Positions 38,467 to 47,800 of a DNA stretch of 50,803 nucleotides are shown piece after piece; position 1 is the stretch's first letter, and every line of letters begins with the position of its first letter. This stretch comes from Chlorobiaceae bacterium. Its GTDB lineage: Bacteria; Bacteroidota; Chlorobiia; Chlorobiales; Chlorobiaceae. The stretch spans positions 1 through 50,803 of the forward strand of contig JAAXXI010000011.1 in assembly GCA_013334565.1 (NCBI GenBank), in the 5' to 3' direction. The notes under the pieces are model-generated. The model was not told the origin of the DNA. It did not search any database and saw nothing but the letters and a program-made list of their open reading frames with translations. A program made the position numbers and the translations under genes.

Positions 38467-40023
38467 TCAGAAGCTCCAGAAGTCGCGGTCGAGGTTTCGG
38501 TACTGGATGCCCTGGACGAGGTGCTTCATCTGTATCTCTGCGGAGCCCTCGAGGTCGGCGATGGTCCTGCTGACCTTGAGGATTCGGTCATGCGCGCGGG
38601 CGGAAAGGTTGAGGCGGTTCATGGCATCCATGAGCTTCTGCGCGCTTTCCCGGTCGAGCCTGCAGAAGGTCCTGATGAGCCGGGTGTTCATCTGGGCGTT
38701 GGTGTAGATCTTTGGAGAGGGGATGCTTGCGAACCGCTCCATCTGGATTTTCCTTGCCTGTATCACCCGATCGCGGATGGTTTTCGAGCTTTCTGCCGAA
38801 CTCTGCGAAAAAAGCTCCATGTTTTCGACTTTCGGCACGTCGATGTGGATGTCGATCCGGTCGAGCAGGGGACCTGAAATTTTCGAAAGGTAACGCTGGA
38901 TCTGCGGCGGCGAGGCGGTGAGGTTGCCGTCGGCGTCGCGCAGAGCTCCGGCCGGGCTGGGGTTCATGGCTGCGACCAGCATGAAACCTGCAGGGTATCG
39001 TGTGGTCATGGTGATCCTCGAAACCGTCACTTCACGGTCTTCGAGGGGCTGGCGAAGCACTTCGAGCGCGTTACGGGTGAATTCGGGGAGTTCGTCGAGG
39101 AAGAGGATTCCGTTGTGGGCGAGGCTCACCTCGCCGGGCCTCGCCATAGCGCCTCCTCCGATGAGGGCGATGTTGCTCGTGGTGTGGTGCGGGCTCCGGA
39201 AGGGGCGGGTTACCATGAGCGGCCTGTCCTTTTCGAGCAGGTTGGAGACGGAGTAGATTTTGGTGGTTTCAAGCGACTCCTCGAAACCGAGGGGCGGGAG
39301 GATGCCGGGCAGGCTCTTGGCGAGCATGGTCTTCCCGCTGCCCGGAGGGCCGATCATGATGAGGTTGTGTCCGCCCGCGGCAGCGATCTCGAGCGCGCGT
39401 TTCACCGCGGCCTGTCCCTTGATGTCGGCGAAATCGACCGGATATTCGGGTTCACATTCGAAGAGCTCGGCCACGTTCACGGTGACCGGTGCAAGTTTGC
39501 TTGTGCCGTTGATCAGAGCGACGGTTTCGTTCAGGCTTGAAACTCCGTAGACTTCCACGTCGCTGCCCGAGGCAGAGACGGCTACAGCAGCTTCTGGTGC
39601 GTTCGATGCCGGTACGATGAGCCTTCTTATTTTCTCCATTCCTGCCATGATACCTACCGGTAACGCACCGTTGATCCTGCGTACCGAACCGTCGAGGGCA
39701 AGTTCGCCCATGACGAGCGTGCCTTCGAAAATGCCTGACAGGAGCTGCAGGGAGCTGAGCAGGCCGATGGCGATGGGAAGGTCGAAGGCGGTCCCCTCTT
39801 TTTTGATGTCGGCGGGAGCGAGGTTTACCGTGATTTTTTTCGGCGGCACCTCGAACCCTGAGTTTTTTATTGCGGTAAGGATTCTTTCACGGCTCTCCCT
39901 GATGGCGTTATCCGGGAGGCCGACCACCGTGAAGGATGGAATACCGCCGGAAACATTGGTTTCGACGGCGACCTTCAGGGCGTCGATGCCGATGATGGCG
40001 GCGGCGTTGAGTTTCGAGAGCAT
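38467..40023 (-). CDS. YifB/ComM-family Mg-chelatase-like AAA+ ATPase
   Basis: A 518-residue AAA+ ATPase of the YifB/ComM type. It has an N-terminal Lon-protease-like (ChlI) domain without obvious protease catalysis, Walker A MIGPPGSGKTMLAKSLPG, Walker B ILFLDELPEF and a Mg_chelatase-type C-terminal domain. ComM in competent bacteria is a helicase that promotes branch migration during DNA uptake; a related role here is inference. The start is ATG at 40023 (MLSKLNAAAIIG), which fits the family better than the upstream in-frame start at 40059. Confidence 0.93.
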   Translation of the reverse strand: MLSKLNAAAIIGIDALKVAVETNVSGGIPSFTVVGLPDNAIRESRERILTAIKNSGFEVPPKKITVNLAPADIKKEGTAFDLPIAIGLLSSLQLLSGIFEGTLVMGELALDGSVRRINGALPVGIMAGMEKIRRLIVPASNAPEAAVAVSASGSDVEVYGVSSLNETVALINGTSKLAPVTVNVAELFECEPEYPVDFADIKGQAAVKRALEIAAAGGHNLIMIGPPGSGKTMLAKSLPGILPPLGFEESLETTKIYSVSNLLEKDRPLMVTRPFRSPHHTTSNIALIGGGAMARPGEVSLAHNGILFLDELPEFTRNALEVLRQPLEDREVTVSRITMTTRYPAGFMLVAAMNPSPAGALRDADGNLTASPPQIQRYLSKISGPLLDRIDIHIDVPKVENMELFSQSSAESSKTIRDRVIQARKIQMERFASIPSPKIYTNAQMNTRLIRTFCRLDRESAQKLMDAMNRLNLSARAHDRILKVSRTIADLEGSAEIQMKHLVQGIQYRNLDRDFWSF

Positions 40024-40112
40024 TGCTGGATGGTAACGGTTTTTTGGAGAAGCCTGCAACTTCGATTATACGCTAAAATTCCGTTATCACCGCAAAGACA
40101 ATGCGGAAAAAC

Positions 40113-42863
40113 CTATCCCGTCGTCCTCAGTGCGCCCGATATGGCATTGACCGTGAGGAAAAGTTCCGGCAGGAGGGTTTCGGCCTTTTCCTTCTCCCCC
40201 CGGGCAAGCAGCATGCGCCAATCGCTCAGGAGCCTTATCTGGTGCAGGTGGAGAACAGAGAGACCTTCCCGGCGGAGTGAAACGAACCGCTGCACGCTCT
40301 GGCGCTGGCTCTCGAGGGGAGCGGCAAACAGCATGTCGATGTACGTTTTTGTTTTCAGGTACTCGGTTTCGATCATGCCGAGGATTTTTTCCCTGATGGT
40401 GTTATCCCTGACGAGGGAAGCGTACCTGCGCATGATTTCCGGGTCTGCTGCGGAAATGCTCGTGTCCGCGTTGCTGATGATATAGCGCAGGGGGTGCCAG
40501 GCGAACCCTTCACGGCGAAGCTCCTCGAAAGCGTCCGGGCGGGTTTCGTAGAGGTGCCCGAGGGCGGAACCGACGCCATACCATCCGGAGAGGGCGAAAC
40601 GGGCCTGGTTCCAGCTGAACACCCAGGGTATGGCCCTGAGGTCTTCGAGGCTTGCTTTTCCGCTTCTCCGGGATGGGCGGGACCCGATCCTTGTCGATTC
40701 GATGATGTCGATGGGTGTGGCTTCACGGAAAAATTCCAGGAACCCTTCCGATTCGATCAGAGCGGTATATGCTTCATTGCTTTTTTGGGAGAGCAGGTCC
40801 ATGACCGGTTCGAGCGCATGGGGTGTTTTCACCTGGTTTTTCTGCCTGATCGTCACACCTGTGACCCCGGCCAGGAACAGTTCGAGGTTGTAGACGGCAC
40901 TGATGCGGTTCGCATATTTCTGGGCGATGGTCTCCCCCTGTTCGGTCAGGGCGACCCCTGTCTGCAAAGCGCCGAAGGGTTGCGCTTTGAGAAAGCGGTG
41001 GGTCGGTCCTGCGCCGCGGCTGATGCTTCCGCCCCTCCCGTGGAAGAAGAGAATGTCGGTATCACGCTCCTTCCCCGCTTCGAGCAGCGCTTCCTGTGCG
41101 CGGTAGAGTGCCCAGGAGCTGGTGAAGATCCCGCCGTCCTTGTTGCTGTCGCTGTAGCCGATCATCACTTTCTGGACCCTGCGCGCAGTCCCGGTTGTTG
41201 TGGCCATGTAATCAAGGCTTCCTGCCGTTACGGGGTGCCGGAGGAACTCTCCAAGGATCGCCGGGCTCCGTTCGAGGTCTCCTATCGTCTCGAAGAGGGG
41301 GACAACCGGCAGCATGCAGACGGCGCCCTGGCCGGTTTCCTGCATCATGCCGACCTCGCGGGCGAAAAGATAGACGGTGAGCAGGTCCGATACATCCCTC
41401 GTCATGCTGACGATAAGCGAGCCGATGCCCTCGTAACCGAAACGCTTGCCGTGCTCGAGAATGGTCCGGTAACAGGCAAGGACTGCTTCCGCTTCAGGCC
41501 CCGCAACCATGTCGGGATGGGTGAAGGGCCTCGGTGACAGCAGTTCCCTGTCGATGAAAGCCCTTCTTTCCGGTTCACCCCATTCGAGAAAACCGCTGCC
41601 GTCGAGGCCCGCGGCGTTCATGAGCTGGGAGAGCGCGAGCTCGTGGAAACGGCTGTTCTGCCGGATGTCGAGCTTGCCGAGATGGAAGCCGAACGTCTGG
41701 ACCAGCCGGAAAACCGGGGCGACGTCGAGCCGGGCGATATGTCCCGCGCCCACTGTGGTCAGGGATTCGTGCAGGAGTATCAGGTCTTCGAGGAGCCCGT
41801 TGGAGCCAAAATACCTGAATGCTCCGGTGCCGGGGGAGTCCTCATCGGGAAGAGCGGCGATGACGAGGTTGAGGAATTGCCGCCATGGTTCGTGCTGATT
41901 TCTCGCCAGGGCTTGCCTGCCCGTTTCGCCGAGTTTTCCGGCAAGTTCCGACATGCGTTTCGAAAGCTGCCCGGATGGGGTTTGCAGCCGTTCCGACAGG
42001 CTGAGCTTCGAAGCGAGTTCCCTCAGGCGGGCCGTGACAAGCGCTAACGCGTGCCTGCGCATGTCGGCCAGCGTTTCCCCGGTCACACCCGCGGTGACGA
42101 GCGGATGTCCGTCCCGGTCTCCTCCCACCCAGCTTCCGAAGCTGATACGAGGGTAGCTGCGCGGATCGAGAAGCCTGCCGCTGTCGAAGCCGCACTCCTT
42201 CCAGGCCTGCAGCAGGCGGTTGTCGAGCATCGGAAGCACCTCCGGAAAAATATTGTAGAGGTAGTGGACGATATTGCGGCGTTCAGCCGCAACTGCCGGC
42301 TTGTCGAAAAGGATCTCACCGGTCCTCCAGAGCCTTTCAATGACCCCTTTCATGTTTGACTTGATATCGAGCTGTTCCTGCGGGGTCCACATCCTGTTCT
42401 CGCGTTTCACCAGAAGCAGGTAAAGCTCACGGTGGAGCTCGAGCACGGTTTTTCGCTTCGCTTCCGTGGGGTGTGCGGTCAGCACGGCTTCGACCCAGAC
42501 CGAGGGGAGGTTTTCCGCTATGGTTTCTTCCGGTATGCCGAAATCATGCAGGCGTTTCAGGTTCCTGCCCCAAAGTCCGGTCAGGTGCGGAAGCCCTTTT
42601 TCAGCTTCGAGTGAGCGCCGGTTCTGCGCCGCCGAATTCTCTTCGGCCATGTTGAGGAGCTGGAAGAAAATGCAGCATGCCTGGATCGCCCTTTCGGCGG
42701 AAGGATATTTTTCCAGAGACATCGCTGCGTTTGCGGAGGGGAGATGGTCTGCAAGTTCATGTTCGCCGAGCTCTTGCAGAACTTCCCGGAAGCACTGGAG
42801 GAGAAAGGAGAAATCGCGGTCGGTTTTTTCGAAATCGACACTGCTGATGGTTGTGTGTATCAT
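40113..42863 (-). CDS. ppc: Phosphoenolpyruvate carboxylase
   Basis: PEPC fixes bicarbonate onto phosphoenolpyruvate to make oxaloacetate, an anaplerotic step feeding the reverse TCA cycle. The 916-residue protein has the catalytic histidine motif LTAHPTEAKRKT, the GYSDSNKDGG lysine motif, and the FHGRGGSISRGAGPTHRF loop. Length is in the normal range (E. coli 883). It is monocistronic, next to pscC on the opposite strand. Confidence 0.96.
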   Translation of the reverse strand: MIHTTISSVDFEKTDRDFSFLLQCFREVLQELGEHELADHLPSANAAMSLEKYPSAERAIQACCIFFQLLNMAEENSAAQNRRSLEAEKGLPHLTGLWGRNLKRLHDFGIPEETIAENLPSVWVEAVLTAHPTEAKRKTVLELHRELYLLLVKRENRMWTPQEQLDIKSNMKGVIERLWRTGEILFDKPAVAAERRNIVHYLYNIFPEVLPMLDNRLLQAWKECGFDSGRLLDPRSYPRISFGSWVGGDRDGHPLVTAGVTGETLADMRRHALALVTARLRELASKLSLSERLQTPSGQLSKRMSELAGKLGETGRQALARNQHEPWRQFLNLVIAALPDEDSPGTGAFRYFGSNGLLEDLILLHESLTTVGAGHIARLDVAPVFRLVQTFGFHLGKLDIRQNSRFHELALSQLMNAAGLDGSGFLEWGEPERRAFIDRELLSPRPFTHPDMVAGPEAEAVLACYRTILEHGKRFGYEGIGSLIVSMTRDVSDLLTVYLFAREVGMMQETGQGAVCMLPVVPLFETIGDLERSPAILGEFLRHPVTAGSLDYMATTTGTARRVQKVMIGYSDSNKDGGIFTSSWALYRAQEALLEAGKERDTDILFFHGRGGSISRGAGPTHRFLKAQPFGALQTGVALTEQGETIAQKYANRISAVYNLELFLAGVTGVTIRQKNQVKTPHALEPVMDLLSQKSNEAYTALIESEGFLEFFREATPIDIIESTRIGSRPSRRSGKASLEDLRAIPWVFSWNQARFALSGWYGVGSALGHLYETRPDAFEELRREGFAWHPLRYIISNADTSISAADPEIMRRYASLVRDNTIREKILGMIETEYLKTKTYIDMLFAAPLESQRQSVQRFVSLRREGLSVLHLHQIRLLSDWRMLLARGEKEKAETLLPELFLTVNAISGALRTTG

Positions 42864-43098
42864 GACATTCCTGTCGTCACCTGTTGCCGAAAAAGACTTT
42901 CATGGAGTATTCGAAAAAAAGAGCAGAGATACAAGCCGCAACACAGGCGGCACAGTCTGGTGCATGACCGGATTCCACTTGTGAATACGTTTATTTGACG
43001 CGGGGTTTTTACGGTTTCTGTTTGCCGCCTTTACTAATTATGCTTATCTTGGAACTATATTTCCGGGTAAGCCACTAACACCTAATTCATTACCTGTC

Positions 43099-43740
43099 AT
43101 GGACAAACAATCAAATGTTAAGCTCATCGCATTGGCAATATGCGGGGCTGCTTTAATGGGAGCGGCGTTTTACGGGTTGTCATTCCTCACCGGGTACGAA
43201 GTGCCGGCACCGAATATTTCGGCGGACCTGACACCGCTTCGCTCGTTCGCAGGCTGGTTCCTGCTTATTTTCTGCGCATCCCTGATCATCAGGACGCTCG
43301 GAAGGATGTCCTCGAGGATCAGCGACAGGTGGTTTCTGAGCTTCCCGCTCGGAGCGCTCGGTATCGTCCTGCTCATGTTCGTTCTGCTCTGGCTCAGGCC
43401 CTCGGGCATCCTGCTTTCCACGACAGGCCGTACCACGACCATGGATGGCCAGTACATCCGTTCGGTCGAAGACCTCAAGGCATTCCAGTCGAAGTCCGTG
43501 CTCTCTCCCAATGTTCCGCTTGCGCCTGCCGGATTTGACTTCAACGCGGCAAAGGAACTTTGGAAGAACCGCTGCAACAAGTGCCATACGTTCGATTCCG
43601 TTTCCGATGTTTTCAAATCGAAATACAAGAAGACCGGCCAAATCGATCTTATCGTCAAGCGCATGGCCGATTATCCGACTTCGGGAATTACTCCGGAGGA
43701 GTCCAAGAGCATCCAGATGTACCTGAACGAGAAGCTCTGA
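43099..43740 (+). CDS. pscC: P840 reaction-centre cytochrome c-551 (PscC)
   Basis: PscC donates electrons to P840 in the type-I reaction centre of green sulfur bacteria and is the strongest taxonomic marker in the window. The 213-residue protein has three N-terminal membrane helices (LIALAICGAALMGAAFYGLSF; GWFLLIFCASLII; LGALGIVLLMFVLLWL) and a C-terminal periplasmic heme domain with CNKCH (Cys159, Cys162, His163) and a probable Met189 ligand in KRMADYP. The length is close to the 206 residues of Chlorobaculum tepidum PscC. There is no clear Shine-Dalgarno. It is divergent from ppc; other reaction-centre genes (pscA, pscB, pscD) are not present in the window. Confidence 0.95.
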   Translation: MDKQSNVKLIALAICGAALMGAAFYGLSFLTGYEVPAPNISADLTPLRSFAGWFLLIFCASLIIRTLGRMSSRISDRWFLSFPLGALGIVLLMFVLLWLRPSGILLSTTGRTTTMDGQYIRSVEDLKAFQSKSVLSPNVPLAPAGFDFNAAKELWKNRCNKCHTFDSVSDVFKSKYKKTGQIDLIVKRMADYPTSGITPEESKSIQMYLNEKL

Positions 43741-43768
43741 CAGGTATCCGATGACAGGTTATATCATG

Positions 43769-43796
43769 AAAAAACCCCGGTTTTCCGGGGTTTTTT
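43769..43796. terminator. Bidirectional intrinsic terminator between pscC and queF
   Basis: AAAAAACCCCGG (43769-43780) and CCGGGGTTTTTT (43785-43796) form a perfect 12-base inverted repeat around TTTT. The GC-rich core flanked by A and T tracts gives a Rho-independent terminator in both directions, serving the convergent pscC and queF genes. Confidence 0.92.
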
Positions 43797-43810
43797 CATT
43801 GCAGCAATTT

Positions 43811-44158
43811 TTATGAGGCTTTGTATTCTACCGTAATCGTTTCGGTGATGCCTCCCCTCGCTTTCCATTCCGTAACTACCGTCATGGACCTTGGTTTGAG
43901 CAGTCCTGCGAGGTCGTCGAGGATCCGGTTGGTTACGTTTTCGTAAAAGATGCCGGCGTTACGGAACTCGAGGAAATAGTATTTGAGGGATTTCAGTTCG
44001 ATACAGGTTTTGTCCGGCACGTACCTGATGGTGATGGTGCCGAAATCGGGCAGCCCGGTTTTCGGGCAGACGGAGGTGAATTCGGGATTGACGATTTCTA
44101 TCGTGTAGTCCCTTTCAGGGTAGCTGTTGTCGAAAACTTCGAGGATTTCTTTTTTCAT
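43811..44158 (-). CDS. queF: 7-cyano-7-deazaguanine reductase QueF
   Basis: QueF reduces preQ0 to preQ1 in queuosine synthesis for tRNA. The 115-residue product is the short (type-I) form: SVCPKTGLPDFGTITIRYVP holds the nucleophilic cysteine and the conserved aspartate, and ELKSLKYYFLEFRNAGIFYE carries the NADPH-binding motif residues. The start is ATG at 44158; the frame stays open upstream to 44317, but the family begins here. MITE-like copy 2 lies 129 bases upstream of the start. Confidence 0.95.
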   Translation of the reverse strand: MKKEILEVFDNSYPERDYTIEIVNPEFTSVCPKTGLPDFGTITIRYVPDKTCIELKSLKYYFLEFRNAGIFYENVTNRILDDLAGLLKPRSMTVVTEWKARGGITETITVEYKAS

Positions 44159-44286
44159 GACGGAACGGTTGGGATTATATTTAATTACGGTTATAAAAAC
44201 GGTTTTGGCCTGATAAGAGTTCTGGTTGTTATGCAAGGCAAAAATAGAAATCCGGTGACATTTTCCCGTCTGTTCTTTTGTATTCG

Positions 44287-44461
44287 GGGCGCCTCTATTT
44301 ATTGTCGTGAGAAACACGAGTGCAAGGCGGACGGAGTCCCGACAATATCGGGATAAACTCCGAAACCGGAGTCCCGAACGCTTTCGGGATGAGGATTTCG
44401 ATCCCGATTCATCGGGACCAACACAGCAATAGGGGTTCGGAACAAATAAATAGAGGTGCCC
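44287..44461. mobile_element. MITE-like element, copy 2 (175 bp, inverted orientation)
   Basis: The ends GGGCGCCTCTATTTATTGT (from 44287) and AATAAATAGAGGTGCCC (to 44461) are near-perfect inverted repeats, flanked by the 4-bp direct repeat TTCG (44283-44286 and 44462-44465). The interior carries GAGTGCAAGGCGGACGGAG, the reverse complement of the copy-1 core, plus an extra segment with small inverted repeats (CCCGAACGCTTTCGGG, for example). No open frame codes for a transposase. Confidence 0.85.
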
Positions 44462-44560
44462 TTCGGTAAATCAGCGACAGCTGAATTTCATGCAGTGTCT
44501 CCCGGTGAAAGGTTATTGCACCGGCAACAACAAGTCCCGAGGAAATGCATGCAATGGAAC

Positions 44561-44760
44561 GGAATGAAGGATCCATTTCACTGCTGTAAATAAGTTATGG
44601 ATTCTTCGCATTGCTCAGAATGACAAGAAAAAGACAGTATGAAAGGGGCCTGGAGTATGTTCTGCAAAACAGGTGTCATTCTGAACACAGCATGGCGGAA
44701 TGAAGGATCCATTTCACTGCTGTAAATAAGATGGATTCTTCGCTTTGCTCAGAATGACAA
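44561..44760. repeat. Palindromic GAATGACA-type repeat, two tandem-spaced copies
   Basis: Two near-identical 65-base segments beginning GGAATGAAGGATCCATTTCA lie at 44561-44626 and 44697-44760, about 136 bases apart. The second is completed by a left half so that the 11-base ends TGTCATTCTGA (44674-44684) and TCAGAATGACA (44749-44759) are perfect inverted repeats around it. Similar palindromic repeats are scattered in many bacterial genomes. The 44159-44828 gap otherwise has copy 2 of the MITE-like element and no gene. The methyltransferase start is just beyond it. Confidence 0.8.
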
Positions 44761-44828
44761 AATCGCAGCTATTGTTGCTGGCCGGGATTGACAGTTTTTT
44801 AACTAATAATGATGATACATACCGAAAA

Positions 44829-45539
44829 ATGGTTTTGATCGGAGAGGAAACAGCACGCGAGTTGCGCAAACTTCGACATGAGCTTGCGGATGAATACGAC
44901 CTCGACGAGCGCCTTTTCGAGATAGGAGGCAGGAGTTTCAGCATCCTCAGCGTTCTCGACAGTTATGCACTGCTTGACAGGATCGACCCCCAGGAGTTTC
45001 TGAAGGACGAGCAGATGCCATACTGGGCGGAAATCTGGCCTTCAGCCATTACCCTTTCCTCCTGGATTGCCCGGGAACTGAAACCCGCCGGCAAGCGTGC
45101 CATCGAAATCGGCTCTGGCGTCGGCCTCGTTTCGGTTATCGCTGCTGCAACAGGCGCAAGCATGCTCGTGACCGACTATTCGATCGAAGCCTTGAGGTTT
45201 GTGCATTACAATGCGATGATGAACGGCGTTTCCCTTGAAAGTGCCCGACTCGACTGGCGAAATGTCCAGTGCAGCGAACGGTTCGACTGCCTTTTCGCAG
45301 CCGATGTGCTCTATGAGCGGGTCAATCTCCTGCCCATCGCCAATGCGATAGACAAGCTGCTCAAGCCCGGAGGGAAGGCCTATATTGCCGATCCACGAAG
45401 GAGTATGGCCGAGCAGTTCCTTGGCATCGTTTCGGAAAACGGGTTCAGGGTCACGTCGTTCAGTACCAAATATGAAGGCGGTTCGAAGCCGGTCCCGGTA
45501 AACATCCATATGCTCGAACGGAAAACGGAGTGCCGGTGA
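44829..45539 (+). CDS. Class-I SAM methyltransferase (Methyltransf_16/PrmA-like)
   Basis: A 236-residue methyltransferase with the SAM-binding motif I in AIEIGSGVGLVSVIAAATGA, the acidic motif (VTDYSIEAL) and the post-I block ADVLYERVNLLPIA, typical of Methyltransf_16 proteins that methylate protein lysines or similar. The preceding MPYWAEIWPSAITLSSWIA block is also typical. I chose ATG 44829; the frame continues upstream into the repeat, with TTG 44745 and ATG 44754 as less likely starts. The target is unknown. The DUF4905 gene starts in its stop region, indicating an operon with xerC. Confidence 0.88.
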   Translation: MVLIGEETARELRKLRHELADEYDLDERLFEIGGRSFSILSVLDSYALLDRIDPQEFLKDEQMPYWAEIWPSAITLSSWIARELKPAGKRAIEIGSGVGLVSVIAAATGASMLVTDYSIEALRFVHYNAMMNGVSLESARLDWRNVQCSERFDCLFAADVLYERVNLLPIANAIDKLLKPGGKAYIADPRRSMAEQFLGIVSENGFRVTSFSTKYEGGSKPVPVNIHMLERKTECR

Positions 45540-46390
45540 GGAGAACGAAAAAATATCTTTCCGTCTCCTGGTCGCATCATGTCGGCAGGGACATGGCGAT
45601 CTGGCAGATCATGTTTACCGGTTCGGGAACCCTCGTGGCACAGAAGCGTGATACCGGTCGGAGGCAGGCGATCTTTTTCTCTCTTGATCCGGACTCGGGA
45701 AAGCTTCTGACGGACGGTTTCCAGCCCCTGCTTTCCGATGAAGCCGGCCCGGCCGGCGAAGGATGGTTCACCGGCCTGGAAAGCACTTCGGAACATCTTG
45801 CCTATTGCCATTCCTACATGCAGAACAGTCCCGAACACCTCGGCATCTGGGCGTACGATCCCGGAGAAGGACGTGTAGCATGGACGCGGCCGGACGTCGT
45901 TTTTTCGGCAAATCTCGGTACTGACCTCCTGGTTTACAGGCCAACAGTTTTTGCCGGTTTTCCCGAGCGCTTTTTCATGCTGCTCGATGCGCTGACCGGC
46001 CGGACTGTGCGCGAACTTGGCGAGGACAACCCGGAAACCGCTTCGCTCCGCATGAATGCAGTGCCCGAAGAAGACCGGCAGCAGGTCCGACTTCCTCTCA
46101 TGACGTCAGCGGCAGGGTTGCCTCATGAGCTTGTCGCGATTTCCCTTCCTGAAACCGCGCTCCTCGAATACATCCCGTCGGGCAAGTCGGGCGCACTTGC
46201 CGTTCATGAGCCGCATGGACATTCAGGTACCTGGGTTTCTTCGATAAAGGTCTGCCGGAACGGTTTTCTCTACGAGGACACCATGCTGCGTGACACCGAG
46301 GCGCCTGCCCTGAACAATTTTCTCATCAGAGGCGATAAATTGTATTACATTAAAGGGAAAGAGGAACTTGTCTCCGTAGCGCTCCCATGA
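45536..46390 (+). CDS. DUF4905 protein
   Basis: A 284-residue protein that I match to DUF4905, a family from Bacteroidetes and Chlorobi of unknown function. It is rich in beta-like strands: [34 protein letters not shown] and [20 protein letters not shown] are the blocks that resemble the family. There is no signal peptide. The start is GTG at 45536, overlapping the previous stop (GTGA) with GGAG five bases upstream; the earlier GTG at 45530 is less favourable. It ends in an ATGA overlap with xerC, so all three genes are probably translated together. Confidence 0.78.
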   Translation: MRRTKKYLSVSWSHHVGRDMAIWQIMFTGSGTLVAQKRDTGRRQAIFFSLDPDSGKLLTDGFQPLLSDEAGPAGEGWFTGLESTSEHLAYCHSYMQNSPEHLGIWAYDPGEGRVAWTRPDVVFSANLGTDLLVYRPTVFAGFPERFFMLLDALTGRTVRELGEDNPETASLRMNAVPEEDRQQVRLPLMTSAAGLPHELVAISLPETALLEYIPSGKSGALAVHEPHGHSGTWVSSIKVCRNGFLYEDTMLRDTEAPALNNFLIRGDKLYYIKGKEELVSVALP

Positions 46391-47397
46391 AGGAAGCACC
46401 ATCACATTGCACTGATAAGGCGGATTCCGGTCTCACCGGCAGGGTTGCCGGGTTTCTCGGAATGCTGGGGAGCAGAAGAAACCTTTCCTCGAACACCATT
46501 GTTGCATACAGGACCGATCTCCTGCAGTTCCATGCCTTTTTCGTATCCCATTACGCTCTCGAAAGTCTTGACGGTTTCGATTATGCACGCATAACTCCTT
46601 CCGATGCAAGGCTTTTCATGGCGGACCTGCTCAGGCGCGGGACCGGGGCCCGTTCGATTGCAAGGAAAATTTCAACGGTCCGCACATTCTTCCGATACCT
46701 CGAGGAGCAGGGGGTGCCCACCGGTTCGCTGTTTTCCGGTATCGTCATGCCAAGGTATGCGACGAAAATTCCCGGATTCCTCACTGAAAAGCAGGCTGAA
46801 AAGCTTTTCAGCGAAGTTATTCCTGCTGCCTCGGCCCTTTCGGGGCGTAAAAATGCTGATGCCACCGAAAAGCTTTTCGAGAGCGAGCGCGACCGGTGCA
46901 TCCTCGAACTGCTCTACGGGAGCGGCCTGCGTGTTTCCGAGCTTACAGGGCTTGAAATCGGGGATATCGATCTTGCCACCGGGTTTGTGAAGCTGACCGG
47001 GAAAGGCCGCAAACAGCGCATAGTCCCCATCGGAAAACCTGCGGCCGAAGCGCTGAAAAAATATTTTGAAGTCCGTCGGAACTTCTTTAGAATAAACGGT
47101 ACAGGGGATGCCGATGCATTATCCCCGGCTTTTGTAACGAGAACCGGGAAAAAGATTTATCCCATGCTCGTACAGAGGTTGACCCGCAAGTACCTTGTAT
47201 CGGTCACGGAACAGAAAAAGAAAAACCCGCATATCCTGCGTCACAGTTTTGCCACACATCTGCTGAACAGCGGAGCGGATATCAACAGCGTAAGCGAAAT
47301 GCTCGGGCACAACAATCTATCCACCACCGAAATCTACACCCATGTTACCTTCGAGCGCCTGAGGGATGTCTACCGCAAGGCACATCCCAATGCATGA
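46387..47397 (+). CDS. xerC: Tyrosine recombinase XerC
   Basis: The 336-residue tyrosine recombinase has the SAM-like N-terminal DNA-binding domain ([16 protein letters not shown]) and the catalytic domain with Arg in [14 protein letters not shown], Lys in [39 protein letters not shown] and the nucleophilic tyrosine in EIYTHVTF. It is the Xer dimer-resolution type, probably not a phage integrase: no phage genes or attachment site are near. About 25 residues of extra sequence ([17 protein letters not shown]) lie before the first arginine. It is the third gene of the methyltransferase-DUF4905 operon. Confidence 0.93.
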   Translation: MKEAPSHCTDKADSGLTGRVAGFLGMLGSRRNLSSNTIVAYRTDLLQFHAFFVSHYALESLDGFDYARITPSDARLFMADLLRRGTGARSIARKISTVRTFFRYLEEQGVPTGSLFSGIVMPRYATKIPGFLTEKQAEKLFSEVIPAASALSGRKNADATEKLFESERDRCILELLYGSGLRVSELTGLEIGDIDLATGFVKLTGKGRKQRIVPIGKPAAEALKKYFEVRRNFFRINGTGDADALSPAFVTRTGKKIYPMLVQRLTRKYLVSVTEQKKKNPHILRHSFATHLLNSGADINSVSEMLGHNNLSTTEIYTHVTFERLRDVYRKAHPNA

Positions 47398-47479
47398 ACT
47401 CTTTTGCAGGCTCCCGGGTTCAATTATATAGGGAGCTTTGTTCCTTCTTCACGTTCACCTTTTTTCAATGGAGGTTATT

Positions 47480-47800
47480 ATGACAAAATCAACCGTCAGC
47501 GATGCGGTCAATATCAAGGTTACCCTGCGTCATTCGAACAACCATAACAACATTGAAGATTATGCCCGCAACTCGGTTCAGAACCTCATGAAATTCTATC
47601 CCGGCATCATGAGCTGCCATGTGATACTTGATCACCAGAAGAACGATTTCGAGAAGAACAAGCTTGCCGAAATCACCGTGCATGTCCCCCAGAAGGACTT
47701 TGTGGCAAAGGAAGCAGGCGTGGCTTATGAACCTGCGATCGACAACTGTATCGAAGCGCTTGGCAAACAGCTCCAGAAATACAAGGACAAGATGCAATAA
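47480..47800 (+). CDS. hpf: Ribosome hibernation-promoting factor, short form
   Basis: The 106-residue protein has the HPF/RaiA domain (NIKVTLRHSNNHNNIEDYA; KNKLAEITVHVPQKDFVAKE), which binds the 30S decoding region and stabilises idle ribosomes. It lacks the C-terminal dimerisation domain of long HPF. The start is ATG at 47480, with GGAGG five bases before it; an in-frame start at 47438 would add 14 residues. hprK follows after 93 bases. Confidence 0.92.
   Translation: MTKSTVSDAVNIKVTLRHSNNHNNIEDYARNSVQNLMKFYPGIMSCHVILDHQKNDFEKNKLAEITVHVPQKDFVAKEAGVAYEPAIDNCIEALGKQLQKYKDKMQ

Noticed and set aside
46387..47397. Integrase of a genomic island
   Set aside because: No phage or plasmid genes, no tRNA and no attachment site; it is in an operon with housekeeping-like genes, so Xer recombinase is the better call.
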